64,000 nucleotides of DNA, taken from assembly GCA_965205995.1 (NCBI GenBank), contig OZ242200.1, positions 2,542,001-2,606,000 of the forward strand. Direction: 5' to 3'. Below, in pieces: positions 45,665-54,929 of this stretch (the stretch's first letter is position 1; the number at the start of each line of letters is the position of its first letter). Source of the DNA: MPNO01 sp965205995 (GTDB lineage Bacteria > Pseudomonadota > Alphaproteobacteria > MPNO01). A program made the translations under genes and the position numbers. The notes beneath the pieces were generated by a model, which made no database searches, was not told the origin of the DNA, and worked only from the letters and a program-made list of their open reading frames with translations.

Positions 45665-46234
45665 GTGACCGGGGGCTCGACCGGGCCGGCGCGGGGCGGG
45701 CCGGCGGAAACCAGGGCATCGCCCCTGGCTTTCTGGATCGGGACGGTGCCGCTCCGGGTGCTGGCCGCGGTCTCCTGCCTGGTCCTGTTCCTGATGATGG
45801 CGATGACCTTCGTGGACGTCGCCGGGCGTTATCTGTTCAACAGCCCGCTGCCGGCGCTGGCCGAGATCGTCTCCTTCATGATGGCCGGGCTGGTCTTCTG
45901 CGTCCTGCCGACGGTCTGCTTCCGCGAGGGCCACGTCACGATAGACCTGCTCGACGGCGCGGTGCCGCCCCGGCTGAAGCGGCTCCAGGGCGTGTCGGTC
46001 AACGCCGTTTCCGCCGGGGTCATGCTGTTCATCGCCTGGCGCCTGTGGGTCAAGGCCATGGCCCATCTGGAATACGAGGAAGCGACCGACGAGCTCTACA
46101 TGGATATCTGGCCGTTCAGCACCGGCATGGCGATCCTGTGCGCGCTCGCGGCGCTCGCCCAGCTCGCCGTGACGGCGGCCTACCTGACCGGCGCGCGCGA
46201 CGACCCCGCCGATTCCTCGGGGCGCGCCGCGTGA
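45665..46234 (+). CDS. dctQ: TRAP transporter small permease (DctQ family)
   Basis: 189 residues with a GTG start. Four membrane helices are visible, the first being VLAAVSCLVLFLMMAMTFVDVAGRYLF. GLVFCVLPTVCFREGHVTIDLL is the family hallmark. It anchors the large permease. The stop overlaps the dctM start (GTGA). The gap to dctP (79 nt) holds a GC-rich inverted repeat (GCGGCGG near 45610, CCGCCGC near 45633), possibly stabilising the dctP message. Confidence 0.9.
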   Translation: MTGGSTGPARGGPAETRASPLAFWIGTVPLRVLAAVSCLVLFLMMAMTFVDVAGRYLFNSPLPALAEIVSFMMAGLVFCVLPTVCFREGHVTIDLLDGAVPPRLKRLQGVSVNAVSAGVMLFIAWRLWVKAMAHLEYEEATDELYMDIWPFSTGMAILCALAALAQLAVTAAYLTGARDDPADSSGRAA

Positions 46235-47595
46235 CCGTCGCGCTGCTGGGATTCGCGGCGCTGCTGACGCTGTCGTTCCTGCGCGTGCCCATCGCCTTTT
46301 CGATGATCGTCGTCGGCTTCGTCGGCATGAGCCATGCGATGAGCCTGGAGGGCGCGCTGGCCAATGTCGGCCAGACGGCGTTCGACGCGGCGATCAACTA
46401 CGAGCTGTCGGTGGTGCCGCTGTTCGTGCTGATGGGCAATTTCGTGACCCGGGCGCGCCTGTCGGAAGAGTTGTACACCGCCTCCAACGCCTTTCTCGGC
46501 CATCGCAGGGGCGGGTTGGCGATGGCGACGATCGTCGCCTGCGGCGGGTTCAGCGCGGTCTGCGGCTCCAGCCTGGCCACGGCGGCGACCATGTCGAAGG
46601 TCGCCATGCCCTCGATGCGCCGATACGGCTATGACGACGGGCTGGCGGCCGGCGCGATCGCCGCCGGCGGCACGCTCGGCATTCTCATCCCGCCCAGCGT
46701 GCTTCTGGTCATCTACGGCATCCTGACCCAGACCAGCATCGGCAAGCTGTTCGCCGCCGGTGTCCTGCCCGGCATCGTCGGGGTGGTGTTCTATATGCTG
46801 GCGGTGCGCGCGGTGATCACGCTGCGCCCGGCGCTCGGCCCGCGCGGCGAGCGCACGGACTGGCCCGGCCGGCTGCGCGCCCTGCGCGATGTCTGGGGCG
46901 TGCTGACCCTGTTCGTCTTCGTCATGGGCGGCATCTATGGCGGCGTGTTCAGCCCGACGGAAGCGGCCGGCATCGGCGCCGCCGGCGCCTTCCTGTTCGC
47001 GGTGACGCGGCGCAGCATGGATTTGCGCGGCTTCTTCGAAGTGCTGATGGAAAGCGCGGCTACGACGGCCATGCTGTTCACGGTGCTGATCGGCGCGCTG
47101 ATCTTCGCCAACTTCATCAACGTCACCGACTTCCCGCAAACGCTGCTCGGTATCGCGGCGAATTTCGCGGAGAACCCCTGGCTGGTGCTGACCGCCATCC
47201 TGTTGATCTACATCCTGCTCGGCTGCGTCTTCGAGAGCCTGTCGATGATCCTGCTGACGGTGCCGATCTTCTTCCCGCTGATACAAGAGCTGGGGCCCGG
47301 CTTCGTGCCGCCTTTCTGGCACCTGCTGGACCCGGTCGCCGGTATCGGCCCGGGGCTCGACCCGACTGAGGTGGCGGTGTGGTTCGGCATCGTCGTGGTG
47401 GTGGTTACCGAGATCAGCCTGATCACGCCGCCGGTCGGACTCAACGTGTTCGTGCTGCGCGGCGTGCTGCCGGATGTGCGAACGACGACCATCTTCCGCG
47501 GCGTCACCGCCTACTGGATCGCCGACCTGTTCCGGCTGGCGCTGATCGTCGGGGTGCCGAGCCTGTCGCTCCTGCTCGCCAGCTACGTCCCCTGA
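46231..47595 (+). CDS. dctM: TRAP transporter large permease (DctM family)
   Basis: 454 residues from the GTG that overlaps the dctQ stop. Very hydrophobic, about 12 helices. Family motifs include FLRVPIAFSMIVVGFVGMS, AACGGFSAVCGSS-type glycine-rich loops (here IVACGGFSAVCGSSLATAATM) and GTLGILIPPSVLLVIYGI. The late stretch EISLITPPVGLNVFVL is diagnostic. It drives sodium-coupled uptake of the acid bound by DctP. It is convergent with the aldolase gene. Confidence 0.94.
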   Translation: MTVALLGFAALLTLSFLRVPIAFSMIVVGFVGMSHAMSLEGALANVGQTAFDAAINYELSVVPLFVLMGNFVTRARLSEELYTASNAFLGHRRGGLAMATIVACGGFSAVCGSSLATAATMSKVAMPSMRRYGYDDGLAAGAIAAGGTLGILIPPSVLLVIYGILTQTSIGKLFAAGVLPGIVGVVFYMLAVRAVITLRPALGPRGERTDWPGRLRALRDVWGVLTLFVFVMGGIYGGVFSPTEAAGIGAAGAFLFAVTRRSMDLRGFFEVLMESAATTAMLFTVLIGALIFANFINVTDFPQTLLGIAANFAENPWLVLTAILLIYILLGCVFESLSMILLTVPIFFPLIQELGPGFVPPFWHLLDPVAGIGPGLDPTEVAVWFGIVVVVVTEISLITPPVGLNVFVLRGVLPDVRTTTIFRGVTAYWIADLFRLALIVGVPSLSLLLASYVP

Positions 47596-47618
47596 GGCGG
47601 CGCGCGTAGACCCACCGG

Positions 47619-48350
47619 CTATCCGTGACGCCGCGCCAGATGGTCGAAGCTGGCGCCGACGATGGCGTCCTGGCGCAGGAAGCGGCGGGCCGCCAGGCCG
47701 TGCGCCGGTTCGACGTCGAGGATCCGGCCGGCGGACTCGGCGTCGAGTTGCATGCGCGCCGCCAGTTCAAAATAATAGGCGAGATAGGTCGCCTCCTCGA
47801 CCGAGCCGCCGACGGTCAGAAGGCCGTGATGTGCGAGCAGGATGGCGCTCTTGTCGCCCAGCGCTTGGGAGATGATCCGCCCTTCCTCGTCGGCGACCGG
47901 GACGCCCGGCCACTCCGGCAGCCAGGCGCAATCGTCATAGAGCACCATCGCGTCCATATGGCTGCACAGCAGCGGCCGGCCGATCATCGACAGCGCCGAG
48001 GCCGCCGGCGGGTGGGTGTGGACGATGCAATGCGCATCCGGCCGGGCGCGGTAGACCCACACATGGAAGCGCACCGCGGGGTTGGGGATGCCCTCGCCCT
48101 CGATCGTCCGGAGGTTCTCGTCGACCCGCAGCAGCGTGTCCTCCGACGCTTCCTCGAAACCGGCGCCGAGCGGCAGGGTCCACCAGCCGTCGGGCTCGGC
48201 CCGGACGGTGAGCTGGCCGGCAAGCCCCGCGCCGTGGCCGTTGGCGGCCAGGATGCGGGCCGCGAGCACCAGCTTGGCGGTGTCCGGGCGGACGGTACGC
48301 CGCAGACCGCTTTCCATCGTGCTGTCGACCAGAGTCGTATCGTCAGGCAT
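47619..48350 (-). CDS. Class II aldolase/adducin family protein
   Basis: 243 residues from the ATG at 48350, preceded by GGAGG. The zinc-binding histidines are visible: HCIVHTHPPAASAL and AILLAHHGLLTVGGSVEEA, and LTVRAEPDGWWTLPLG matches the substrate loop. Members include fuculose-phosphate aldolases and decarboxylase-like enzymes, so a lyase reaction on a small hydroxy/keto compound is likely. It is downstream of the RidA-like gene on the same strand, with a 230-nt gap. Confidence 0.9.
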   Translation of the reverse strand: MPDDTTLVDSTMESGLRRTVRPDTAKLVLAARILAANGHGAGLAGQLTVRAEPDGWWTLPLGAGFEEASEDTLLRVDENLRTIEGEGIPNPAVRFHVWVYRARPDAHCIVHTHPPAASALSMIGRPLLCSHMDAMVLYDDCAWLPEWPGVPVADEEGRIISQALGDKSAILLAHHGLLTVGGSVEEATYLAYYFELAARMQLDAESAGRILDVEPAHGLAARRFLRQDAIVGASFDHLARRHG

Positions 48351-48581
48351 GGCGGCCTCCATTGACGCGCGGTTCAGCGGGTTGCAGACGCAAACCTTTT
48401 ACACTCGCCAGTTTGCCATGCCGGATCGCGAATTGTCGCAAGAGTTTGATCCGGTCTTCTACACCTGTTTCCGCTCGTCGGCCGCGATCGGGACACCCTC
48501 GGGAGCGGTTTGGGGGACCGCCGGGCCGCCTCGCGTCGGGTATTTTCCGCCGTCGTCAAAACCGTGCGCCGGTCCTGCGGC

Positions 48582-48971
48582 TCAGCCGGCGCTCCCGATC
48601 CGCGCGGTAACCTCGATCTCGACCTTCATCCCGGGCAGCGCCAGCGCCGAGATCACGGTGGTGTTGGCCGGGCGGATGTCGGCAAAGGCCTCGCCGATCG
48701 CCTCGCACACCGGTATCAGCTCCGCGCGATCGACGATATGGACCACCACGCGCAGCACATCGGCCAGGCTGGCCCCGGCTTCGCCGAGCGCGGTCTCGAC
48801 ATGACCGAGCGCGAGCCGGGTCTGCTCCGCCGCATCGGCCGGGAAGGCGCCGGTTTCCCGGTCCATGCCGGTGGTTCCGGAGACATAGACCATGTCGCCA
48901 TCGACGACCGCCCGGGAAAAGCTCGCCAATTCCTCGAACGGCGTGCCGCTGGAGATGCGCCGCCGGCTCAT
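48582..48971 (-). CDS. RidA/YjgF-family protein
   Basis: 129 residues from the ATG at 48971. The Rid fold is clear: FSRAVVDGDMVYVSGTTGMD, EQTRLALGHVETALGEAGASLADVLRV and IRPANTTVISALALPGMKVEIEV. The conserved arginine of imine-deaminating RidA (R105) appears as IRPANT. Members hydrolyse enamines/imines or catalyse related steps in pathways. It is downstream of the flavoprotein gene by 10 nt and is presumably cotranscribed with it. Confidence 0.9.
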   Translation of the reverse strand: MSRRRISSGTPFEELASFSRAVVDGDMVYVSGTTGMDRETGAFPADAAEQTRLALGHVETALGEAGASLADVLRVVVHIVDRAELIPVCEAIGEAFADIRPANTTVISALALPGMKVEIEVTARIGSAG

Positions 48972-48981
48972 CGTCGCGTCC

Positions 48982-50169
48982 TCACAGCTTGCTGTCCCGG
49001 CTCGGCAGGCCGAACAGGATACGGCCGTAATTCGCGCCCTGGGCATCCCAGGCGAGCGCGATATGGGAGGCGAGCGTATGCATGTCGCGCCAGTGGCGCT
49101 GCAGCGGCGATCCTTCCGCGTTGCCGGTCGCCCCGCTCAGCGCCATCAGCCGGTCGACCGCCTGCACCAGGAGCTTGCCCGCGTAGCCGTCGTTGCGCCG
49201 CCACCGGTGGCGTTCTTCCAGGCTCGGCACCTCGCCCGCCTCCGCCCTGGCGTGGATTTCCCGGCAATCGCGCCGCAACAATGTCCAGGCCGCGTCGATC
49301 TCGGCCGCCGCCTCGCCCGCGCGGAGCTGCGCCGTCGGCTCTTCGGCGAGCCTGGAGCCGCTTTGCATGCGCTGTGCGCCGAGCCTTTCGACCACCAGCG
49401 ACAGCGCGCCGCGGGCGATGCCGACCGCGGGCGCCACGATCCCCTTGCCGAACAGGGAGAACAGCGGCATCCGGTAAAGCGGACCCGGGTTGACCGCGCT
49501 GCCGCGCGTGGGCTCGCCGCGGCAGGCCTCCGAACGGATCGTCCGGTCCTCGGCGATGAACAGATCGCGGCAGATCATCGACCTGGAGCCGGTGCCGCGC
49601 AGGCCCGTGGTGTTCCAGTCATCGACCAGCTCGACGGAGCTTACCGGCGCAAGGCCGTATCGGTGCTCCATGCCGTCGCGGTCGAGCCTCGGCGTCATCA
49701 TGTTGAAATGGTTCCAGCGGCAGACATCGACCCCGCTCGCCAGCGTCCACGTGCCGTTCAGCACGAACCCGCCATCGACCGGGGTGACGCGGGAATCGGC
49801 GGTCGGCGTCGAGCCGGCGATCAACGCGTCGGGATCCTCGCCCCAGACCGCGTCCTGGGCGCCGGCACCGAACATGCCATGCATCCAGCTATGGCTGGCG
49901 ACCACCGAATGGACCCAGGCGGTCGAGCCGCAGGCGCTGCCCAGCTCCGCGGCGAGATCGACCTGCAGCATGTAGTCGAGCTCGTAGCCGCCGTATCGCT
50001 CGGGCAGGTAAATCCGGTAGAGACCGGCCTCCATGAGCTCGGCCTGGGTCGCATCGGGCAGCCGCCTGATCCGATCCGCTTCCGCCGCCCGGCCGGCAAT
50101 CGCCGGAAGAAGCGCCCGCGCGCGATCGATCAGCTTTTCGCGGGTGACCGCATGTGTGCCGCCGCTCAT
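48982..50169 (-). CDS. Acyl-CoA dehydrogenase-fold flavin monooxygenase (HsaA/HpaH-like)
   Basis: 395 residues from the ATG at 50169. The fold follows the ACAD family: N-terminal helices (MEAGLYRIYLPERYGGYELDY), GSACGSTAWVHSVVASHSWM, the central beta domain (DSRVTPVDGGFVLNGTWTLASGVD), and a C-terminal four-helix part ending in HIALAWDAQGANYGRILFG. No catalytic glutamate of dehydrogenases is evident. This layout matches class D flavin monooxygenases that use reduced flavin from a partner reductase. It is divergent from maiA and followed by a RidA-like gene. The substrate is unknown. Confidence 0.85.
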   Translation of the reverse strand: MSGGTHAVTREKLIDRARALLPAIAGRAAEADRIRRLPDATQAELMEAGLYRIYLPERYGGYELDYMLQVDLAAELGSACGSTAWVHSVVASHSWMHGMFGAGAQDAVWGEDPDALIAGSTPTADSRVTPVDGGFVLNGTWTLASGVDVCRWNHFNMMTPRLDRDGMEHRYGLAPVSSVELVDDWNTTGLRGTGSRSMICRDLFIAEDRTIRSEACRGEPTRGSAVNPGPLYRMPLFSLFGKGIVAPAVGIARGALSLVVERLGAQRMQSGSRLAEEPTAQLRAGEAAAEIDAAWTLLRRDCREIHARAEAGEVPSLEERHRWRRNDGYAGKLLVQAVDRLMALSGATGNAEGSPLQRHWRDMHTLASHIALAWDAQGANYGRILFGLPSRDSKL

Positions 50170-50404
50170 CGCCGCCGCGATCCCGGAGTCAGAGTCAAAA
50201 GCCACGAGGTGACGATACCCTTGGAATTTCCGGCGTTCGGGCTCCTGACCGCCCCCGTCGACCGGCCCGGGTCGGATGTTAGTGCAATGACCGTTTTTCC
50301 GCCAAGCCGGGGGGACCGGCGCCGGTGGACGGGGTGCGGGCGAGGCTTTAGAACCGGGGCCGCAACGAGACGGCGGCGCGCGACGCGCCCGCCCGGAGGG
50401 TCCC

Positions 50405-51049
50405 ATGCAGCTCTACACCTATTTCCGCTCGTCGGCCGCCTATCGCATGCGCATCGCACTGAACCTCAAGGGTCTGGACTACGAGCAGGTCGCGGTGAAC
50501 CTGCCCGGCGGGGCGCATCGCGAGGCGGAATTCGAGGCCGTCAACCCGCAGCGCCTGGTGCCGGCGCTGGTCGACGGAGGGCGCACACTGATCCAGTCGG
50601 TGGCCCAGATGGAGTATCTGGAGGAGACCCGCCCGGAGCCGCCGCTGCTGCCCGCCGACCCCCATGAGCGGGCGCGGGTGCGCGCGCTGGTGCAGATCGT
50701 CGCCTGCGACATCCACCCGCTCAACAATCTCAGGGTGCTCAAATATTTGCAGGAAACGCTCGGCCATGACGACGCGGCGCGCGATGCCTGGTACGCGCAC
50801 TGGGTCGCCGAGGGCTTCGTCGCGCTGGAACGGCTGCTGGCCGACAGCGATCGCACCGGCGCGTTCTGCCACGGCGATACGCCCGGCATGGCCGATATCT
50901 GCCTGGTGCCGCAGGTGTTCAACGCCGAGCGCTTCAAATGCCCGCTCGATCCCTATCCGACGGTGATGCGCATCTACGAGACGTGCAACGCGCTCGAGGC
51001 CTTCGCCGCCGCCCATCCCGCCAGACAACCGGATTCGCCTGCCTCCTGA
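50405..51049 (+). CDS. maiA: Maleylacetoacetate isomerase (zeta-class GST)
   Basis: 214 residues. The zeta GST signature is at the start: YFRSSAAYRMRIALNLKGLDY, a variant of the usual SSC/A-W/Y-RVRIAL. NPQRLVPALVDGGRTLIQSVAQMEYLEE is the glutathione-binding part, and HGDTPGMADICLVPQVFNAERF fits the C-terminal domain. It isomerises maleylacetoacetate or maleylpyruvate with glutathione after homogentisate/gentisate ring cleavage. The ring-cleaving partner and fumarylacetoacetase are not in the window. Confidence 0.9.
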   Translation: MQLYTYFRSSAAYRMRIALNLKGLDYEQVAVNLPGGAHREAEFEAVNPQRLVPALVDGGRTLIQSVAQMEYLEETRPEPPLLPADPHERARVRALVQIVACDIHPLNNLRVLKYLQETLGHDDAARDAWYAHWVAEGFVALERLLADSDRTGAFCHGDTPGMADICLVPQVFNAERFKCPLDPYPTVMRIYETCNALEAFAAAHPARQPDSPAS

Positions 51050-51168
51050 GGCCCTTCAGCCTGGCCGGGCGCAGGAATTGTTCGCCCCGCGGGCGGCAAA
51101 TTCCCTAGAATGCCGCCACGGCGTTTCTTGCCGGAAAAACGGGGTTTCCATTCAGGGGAGACGGATCA

Positions 51169-52248
51169 ATGAGAATCGGCACAGTGCTTGCGGGCATCGC
51201 GGCGCTCGCCCTCGGGGCGGCCGGCACGGCGGAGGCCCAGTTCAAGCTCAAGGGCGATCCCAAGGTCGCCTTCGTCTATTTCAACGTCAAGAACGACGGC
51301 GGCTGGACCCAGGCGATCGACGAGGCCCGCATCCGGGTCGAGAAGCAGCTCGGCTGGAAGATTCCCTTTGCCGAGAAGGTGCCGGAAAAGGCATCCGCCA
51401 TCCGCCCGGTGGTCGAGCGGTTCATCCGCCGCGGCTTCAACATCATCAACGGGTCCGCCTTCGGCTACAGCGACACCTTCAAGGACCTGTCGAAGGAATA
51501 TCCCGACATCGCCTTCGTGAACCCGGCCGGGGTCACCAACGGCCCCAACCTCCAGTCCTATTACGGCCGGACCTATGAGAGCCAGTATCTCTGCGGCATG
51601 GTCGCCGGCGCGATGACCAGGTCGAACAAGCTCGGCTTCGTCGCCGCCCACCCGCTCGGCCTCGTCACCTGGACGGTCAACGCCTACGCGCTCGGCGCCC
51701 AGGCGGTGAACCCTAAGGCGACGGTCAACGTGGTCTATACCGGCTCCTGGTACGATCCCGTCAAGGAACGCGCGACCGCGCTCGCCTTGATCGAGCGCGG
51801 CGTCGACGTGATCGGCCAGCATGTCGACACCCCGGCGGTCCAGGTCGCCGCCCAGGAGAAGGGGGTGTGGGGCACCGGCCATCACCGCGACATGCGCGAG
51901 TTCGCGCCCAAGGCGACTTTGTGCTCCTCGGTCTGGGTGTGGGACCGCTTCCTGATCCCGCTCTACAAGCAGATCTCGTCGGGGAGCTGGAAGACCAAGC
52001 CCTATGGCGAGTTCGTCGGGCTCGGCCATGGCGGCACCGACATCGCCTGCTGCAACGACATGGTGCCCAAGGAGGTGGTCGCCAGGGTGATGGCGGCGCG
52101 CCAGAAGATCATCGACGGCTGGCACGTCTATACCGGGCCGATCGTGGACAACAAGGGGAACCAGGTCGTCGCCGCCGGCAAGACGCCGTCGGACGCCGAT
52201 CTCTGGGCCATGAAATATTTGGTCAAGGGCGTCATCGGCCAGCTCTGA
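51169..52248 (+). CDS. BMP-family ABC transporter substrate-binding protein
   Basis: 359 residues. Signal peptide MRIGTVLAGIAALALGAAG (cut after AEA), so periplasmic. The BMP/PnrA-type fold is visible: PKVAFVYFNVKNDGGWTQAID, then NIINGSAFGYSDTFKDL, YGRTYESQYLCGMVAGAM, and WTVNAYALGAQAVNPKA. Members bind purines and nucleosides. It is followed by an ATPase and two permeases, completing an importer. The hairpin before the ATPase gene would allow higher binding-protein expression. Confidence 0.92.
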   Translation: MRIGTVLAGIAALALGAAGTAEAQFKLKGDPKVAFVYFNVKNDGGWTQAIDEARIRVEKQLGWKIPFAEKVPEKASAIRPVVERFIRRGFNIINGSAFGYSDTFKDLSKEYPDIAFVNPAGVTNGPNLQSYYGRTYESQYLCGMVAGAMTRSNKLGFVAAHPLGLVTWTVNAYALGAQAVNPKATVNVVYTGSWYDPVKERATALALIERGVDVIGQHVDTPAVQVAAQEKGVWGTGHHRDMREFAPKATLCSSVWVWDRFLIPLYKQISSGSWKTKPYGEFVGLGHGGTDIACCNDMVPKEVVARVMAARQKIIDGWHVYTGPIVDNKGNQVVAAGKTPSDADLWAMKYLVKGVIGQL

Positions 52249-52271
52249 GCCGGTATCCGACGCAAGCCTTC

Positions 52272-52301
52272 GCGCCCGGCCGGTTCCCGCCGGCCGGGCG
52301 C
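52272..52301 (+). promoter_or_regulatory. Strong hairpin between binding protein and ATPase genes
   Basis: A 12-bp perfect stem (GCGCCCGGCCGG / CCGGCCGGGCGC) with a 6-nt loop and no T-run. The position right after a binding-protein gene inside an ABC operon suggests message stabilisation or partial termination. Confidence 0.65.
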
Positions 52302-52321
52302 ACCCCGTTGGAGCCCCGCCG

Positions 52322-53818
52322 ATGACCGCCGCGCTCGAGATGAGCGACGTCAGCAAGGAGTTCGACGGCAACCGGGCGCTCGACGACGCACGGTTCCGGG
52401 CCGAATACGGCCGGGTCCACGCCCTGCTGGGCGAGAACGGCGCCGGCAAGTCGTCGCTGATGAACGTGGTCTGCGGCCTCTACGCGCCGGACCGGGGCCG
52501 GATCGCCATCGACGGCGTTCCGGTCACGATCGACGGCCCGGCGCGAGCGCGCGCGCTCGGCATCGGCATGGTGCATCAGCATTTCAAGCTGGTGCGCCCG
52601 TTCACCGTGGCCGAGAACGTGGCGATGGCGAACCGGCCGGGCGGGCGCTGGACGGACGAGCTGGCGCGGGTTTCGGAGGCCATCGCGCGCTATTGCGGCG
52701 AGCTCGGCTTCGCCCTCGACCCCGCTGCGCGGATCGATTCGATCTCGGTCGCCGAGCGCCAGCGGGTCGAGATCGTCAAGGTGCTGATGTCGGGCGCCCG
52801 CATCCTGATCCTCGACGAGCCGACGGCGGTGCTGACCGACGACGAGGCCGACCGCCTGCTGGGCGTGGTGCGCGGCCTCGCCGGGCGCGGCGCGGCCGTG
52901 GTGCTGATCACCCACAAGCTGCGCGAGGTCCGCGATTTCGCCGACCGGGTGACGATCATGCAAGGCGGGCGGACGGTCGCCGAGGAGGACCCGAAGACGC
53001 TGTCGGACCAACGCATGACCGAGCTGATGGTGGGCTCGGCACCGCGCAGCGCGGTGACCGCGCGCGGCGGCGGCGGCCGGGTCCGGCTTGCCATCGAAAA
53101 CCTGGCGGCGGCGCGCGACGACGGAGTGGCGGCGCTCGCCGGCGTCACCCTCGATGTCCTCGAAGGGGAGATCTACGGCGTCGCCGGGGTCGGCGGCAAC
53201 GGCCAGACCGAGCTCGCCGAGGTGCTGATGGGGGTGCGCCCGGCGCAAGGCGGCAGGGTCGCGCTCGACGGCGAGGACCGCACCGCCGCCCACCCGGGCG
53301 AGCGCCGCAAAAGCGGGCTCGGCACCATCCCGGCCGACCGCTATCTCTACGGGCTGACCGCCGATTTGTCGGTGGCCGAGAATTTCGGCCTCGCCGGGCT
53401 CGCCGCCGGGCGCTACGGAACCTGGTGGGTCGCGTCCGCGCGGATGCGCGGCGACACCGAGGCAGCGATCGCCGCCTTCGAGATCCAGGGCGGCGGGCCG
53501 GCGACCCGCGCGCGCCTGTTGTCGGGCGGCAACGCGCAGAAGCTGGTGCTGGCCCGCGAGCTCTCGGGCGGCGCCGGCATCCTGGTCGCCCATTCGCCGA
53601 CGCGGGGGCTCGATTTGCGCGCCTGCGCGGCGATCCAGAGCCAGTTGCTGGACGCGCGCGAACGCGGCGCAGCGGTCCTCCTGATCAGCGAGGACCTCGA
53701 CGAGGTGCTGGATCTCTCGGACCGGATCGGGGTGTTAAACCGGGGCCGCATCGTCGGCGAACTCGCCCGCCCGGCCGACCGCCACGAGGTCGGCAGGCTG
53801 ATGGTCGGCCATGCCTGA
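52322..53818 (+). CDS. ABC transporter ATP-binding protein, two ATPase domains (nucleoside/sugar type)
   Basis: 498 residues with two nucleotide-binding domains, as in MglA/RbsA and the nucleoside transporter NupA type. Domain 1: Walker A GENGAGKSS, Q-loop QHFKLVRPFTV, Walker B ILILDEPTAVL, and H-loop THKLREV. Domain 2 has a degenerate P-loop (GVGGNGQTELAE) and the signature LLSGGNAQKLVLAREL, usual for this family. Domain 1 lacks a strong LSGGQ and instead reads SISVAERQR. It energises the importer. It overlaps the next permease gene by 8 bp. Confidence 0.93.
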   Translation: MTAALEMSDVSKEFDGNRALDDARFRAEYGRVHALLGENGAGKSSLMNVVCGLYAPDRGRIAIDGVPVTIDGPARARALGIGMVHQHFKLVRPFTVAENVAMANRPGGRWTDELARVSEAIARYCGELGFALDPAARIDSISVAERQRVEIVKVLMSGARILILDEPTAVLTDDEADRLLGVVRGLAGRGAAVVLITHKLREVRDFADRVTIMQGGRTVAEEDPKTLSDQRMTELMVGSAPRSAVTARGGGGRVRLAIENLAAARDDGVAALAGVTLDVLEGEIYGVAGVGGNGQTELAEVLMGVRPAQGGRVALDGEDRTAAHPGERRKSGLGTIPADRYLYGLTADLSVAENFGLAGLAAGRYGTWWVASARMRGDTEAAIAAFEIQGGGPATRARLLSGGNAQKLVLARELSGGAGILVAHSPTRGLDLRACAAIQSQLLDARERGAAVLLISEDLDEVLDLSDRIGVLNRGRIVGELARPADRHEVGRLMVGHA

Positions 53819-54929
53819 CCGCGCCGCCGCCGCGCCGGCCGGGGCCTTCCGCGCCCGCCGCCTGGGACGGCTCAACCTCGAAGTCCGCCAGTCGATCGGC
53901 CGCTGGAAACACGCCGGCTTCATCGCATTGGGCCTCGGAATCGGGCTCGCGATCTCGGTCGCCATCCTGCTCGCCGCCGGGGTCGAGGCGGCCAACATCT
54001 TCGAGGAGTTCGTCGTCCTCACCTTCTTCGACCGGCTGGGGCTGTCGAGCGTGCTGATCGAGTGCAGCCCGCTGATCCTGGTCGGGTTGAGCGCGGCGGT
54101 CGCGTTCCGCGTCAATTTCTGGAACATCGGCATCGAGGGCCAGTTCTTCTGGGGCGCGATCGGGGCGACGGTGATCGCGATCTTCGACGTCGGCCCGCCG
54201 GCGACGCGGATCGGGCTGATGCTGATCCTCTCTTTGGTCGGCGGGTTCCTGTGGATCGCCCCGCCGGCGATCTTCAAGATCAAGCTCGGCGTCAACGAGG
54301 TTATCTCGACGCTGCTGCTCAACTACGTCGCCTACCTGTTCGTCCTCAACCAGGTCTACGGCGCCTGGCAGGACAAGCGCGACCGCTTCCCCCATTCCGA
54401 GCCGTTCGATGCCGTCGAGCGCCTGCCGATGCTGGGCTGGGAGAAGGTCCATCTCGGGCTGGTCGTCAGCCTCGCCGCGGTCGGCTTCGTCTGGTGGCTG
54501 ATGCAGCGAAGCCGCTTCGGCGCCTATATGCGCTTCGTCGGCTCGAACCCGCAGATGGCGCTCGCCGCCGGCATCCCGGTGGCGATGACGACCTTCCTCG
54601 CCGTCGGGCTGTCGGGAGCGCTGTCGGGCGCCGCCGGCTTCGTCATGGGGGCGGCGCAGGAGCACCGCCTGACCGGCACGATGGCGGCCGGCTACGGGTT
54701 CTCGGGAATCATGATCGCCTTCCTCGCCCGCAACAACCCGGTCGCGGTGCTGGTCGTCGCCTTCATGATCGGCGGGCTCTACGCGGCGGGGCAGAGCGTG
54801 AAAGTGTTCTACAGCCTGCCGCAGGCGCTGGTCTCGCTGATCCAGGCGATCGTGGTGATGTGCGTGGCGGCGTCCGATTTCCTGGTGCGCTACCGGCTGC
54901 GCTGGATCGGCGCCGGAGGCGGGCGATGA
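53811..54929 (+). CDS. ABC transporter permease (YufP/NupB-like)
   Basis: 372 residues. A hydrophilic N-terminus of about 35 residues precedes several membrane helices. Family landmarks: AVAFRVNFWNIGIEGQFFWGAI, KLGVNEVISTLLLNYVAYL, and MRFVGSNPQMALAAGIPVAMTTFLAVGLSGALSGAAGF. It forms the channel with the next gene. The stop overlaps the following start by 4 bp (ATGA). Confidence 0.93.
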   Translation: MPDRAAAAPAGAFRARRLGRLNLEVRQSIGRWKHAGFIALGLGIGLAISVAILLAAGVEAANIFEEFVVLTFFDRLGLSSVLIECSPLILVGLSAAVAFRVNFWNIGIEGQFFWGAIGATVIAIFDVGPPATRIGLMLILSLVGGFLWIAPPAIFKIKLGVNEVISTLLLNYVAYLFVLNQVYGAWQDKRDRFPHSEPFDAVERLPMLGWEKVHLGLVVSLAAVGFVWWLMQRSRFGAYMRFVGSNPQMALAAGIPVAMTTFLAVGLSGALSGAAGFVMGAAQEHRLTGTMAAGYGFSGIMIAFLARNNPVAVLVVAFMIGGLYAAGQSVKVFYSLPQALVSLIQAIVVMCVAASDFLVRYRLRWIGAGGGR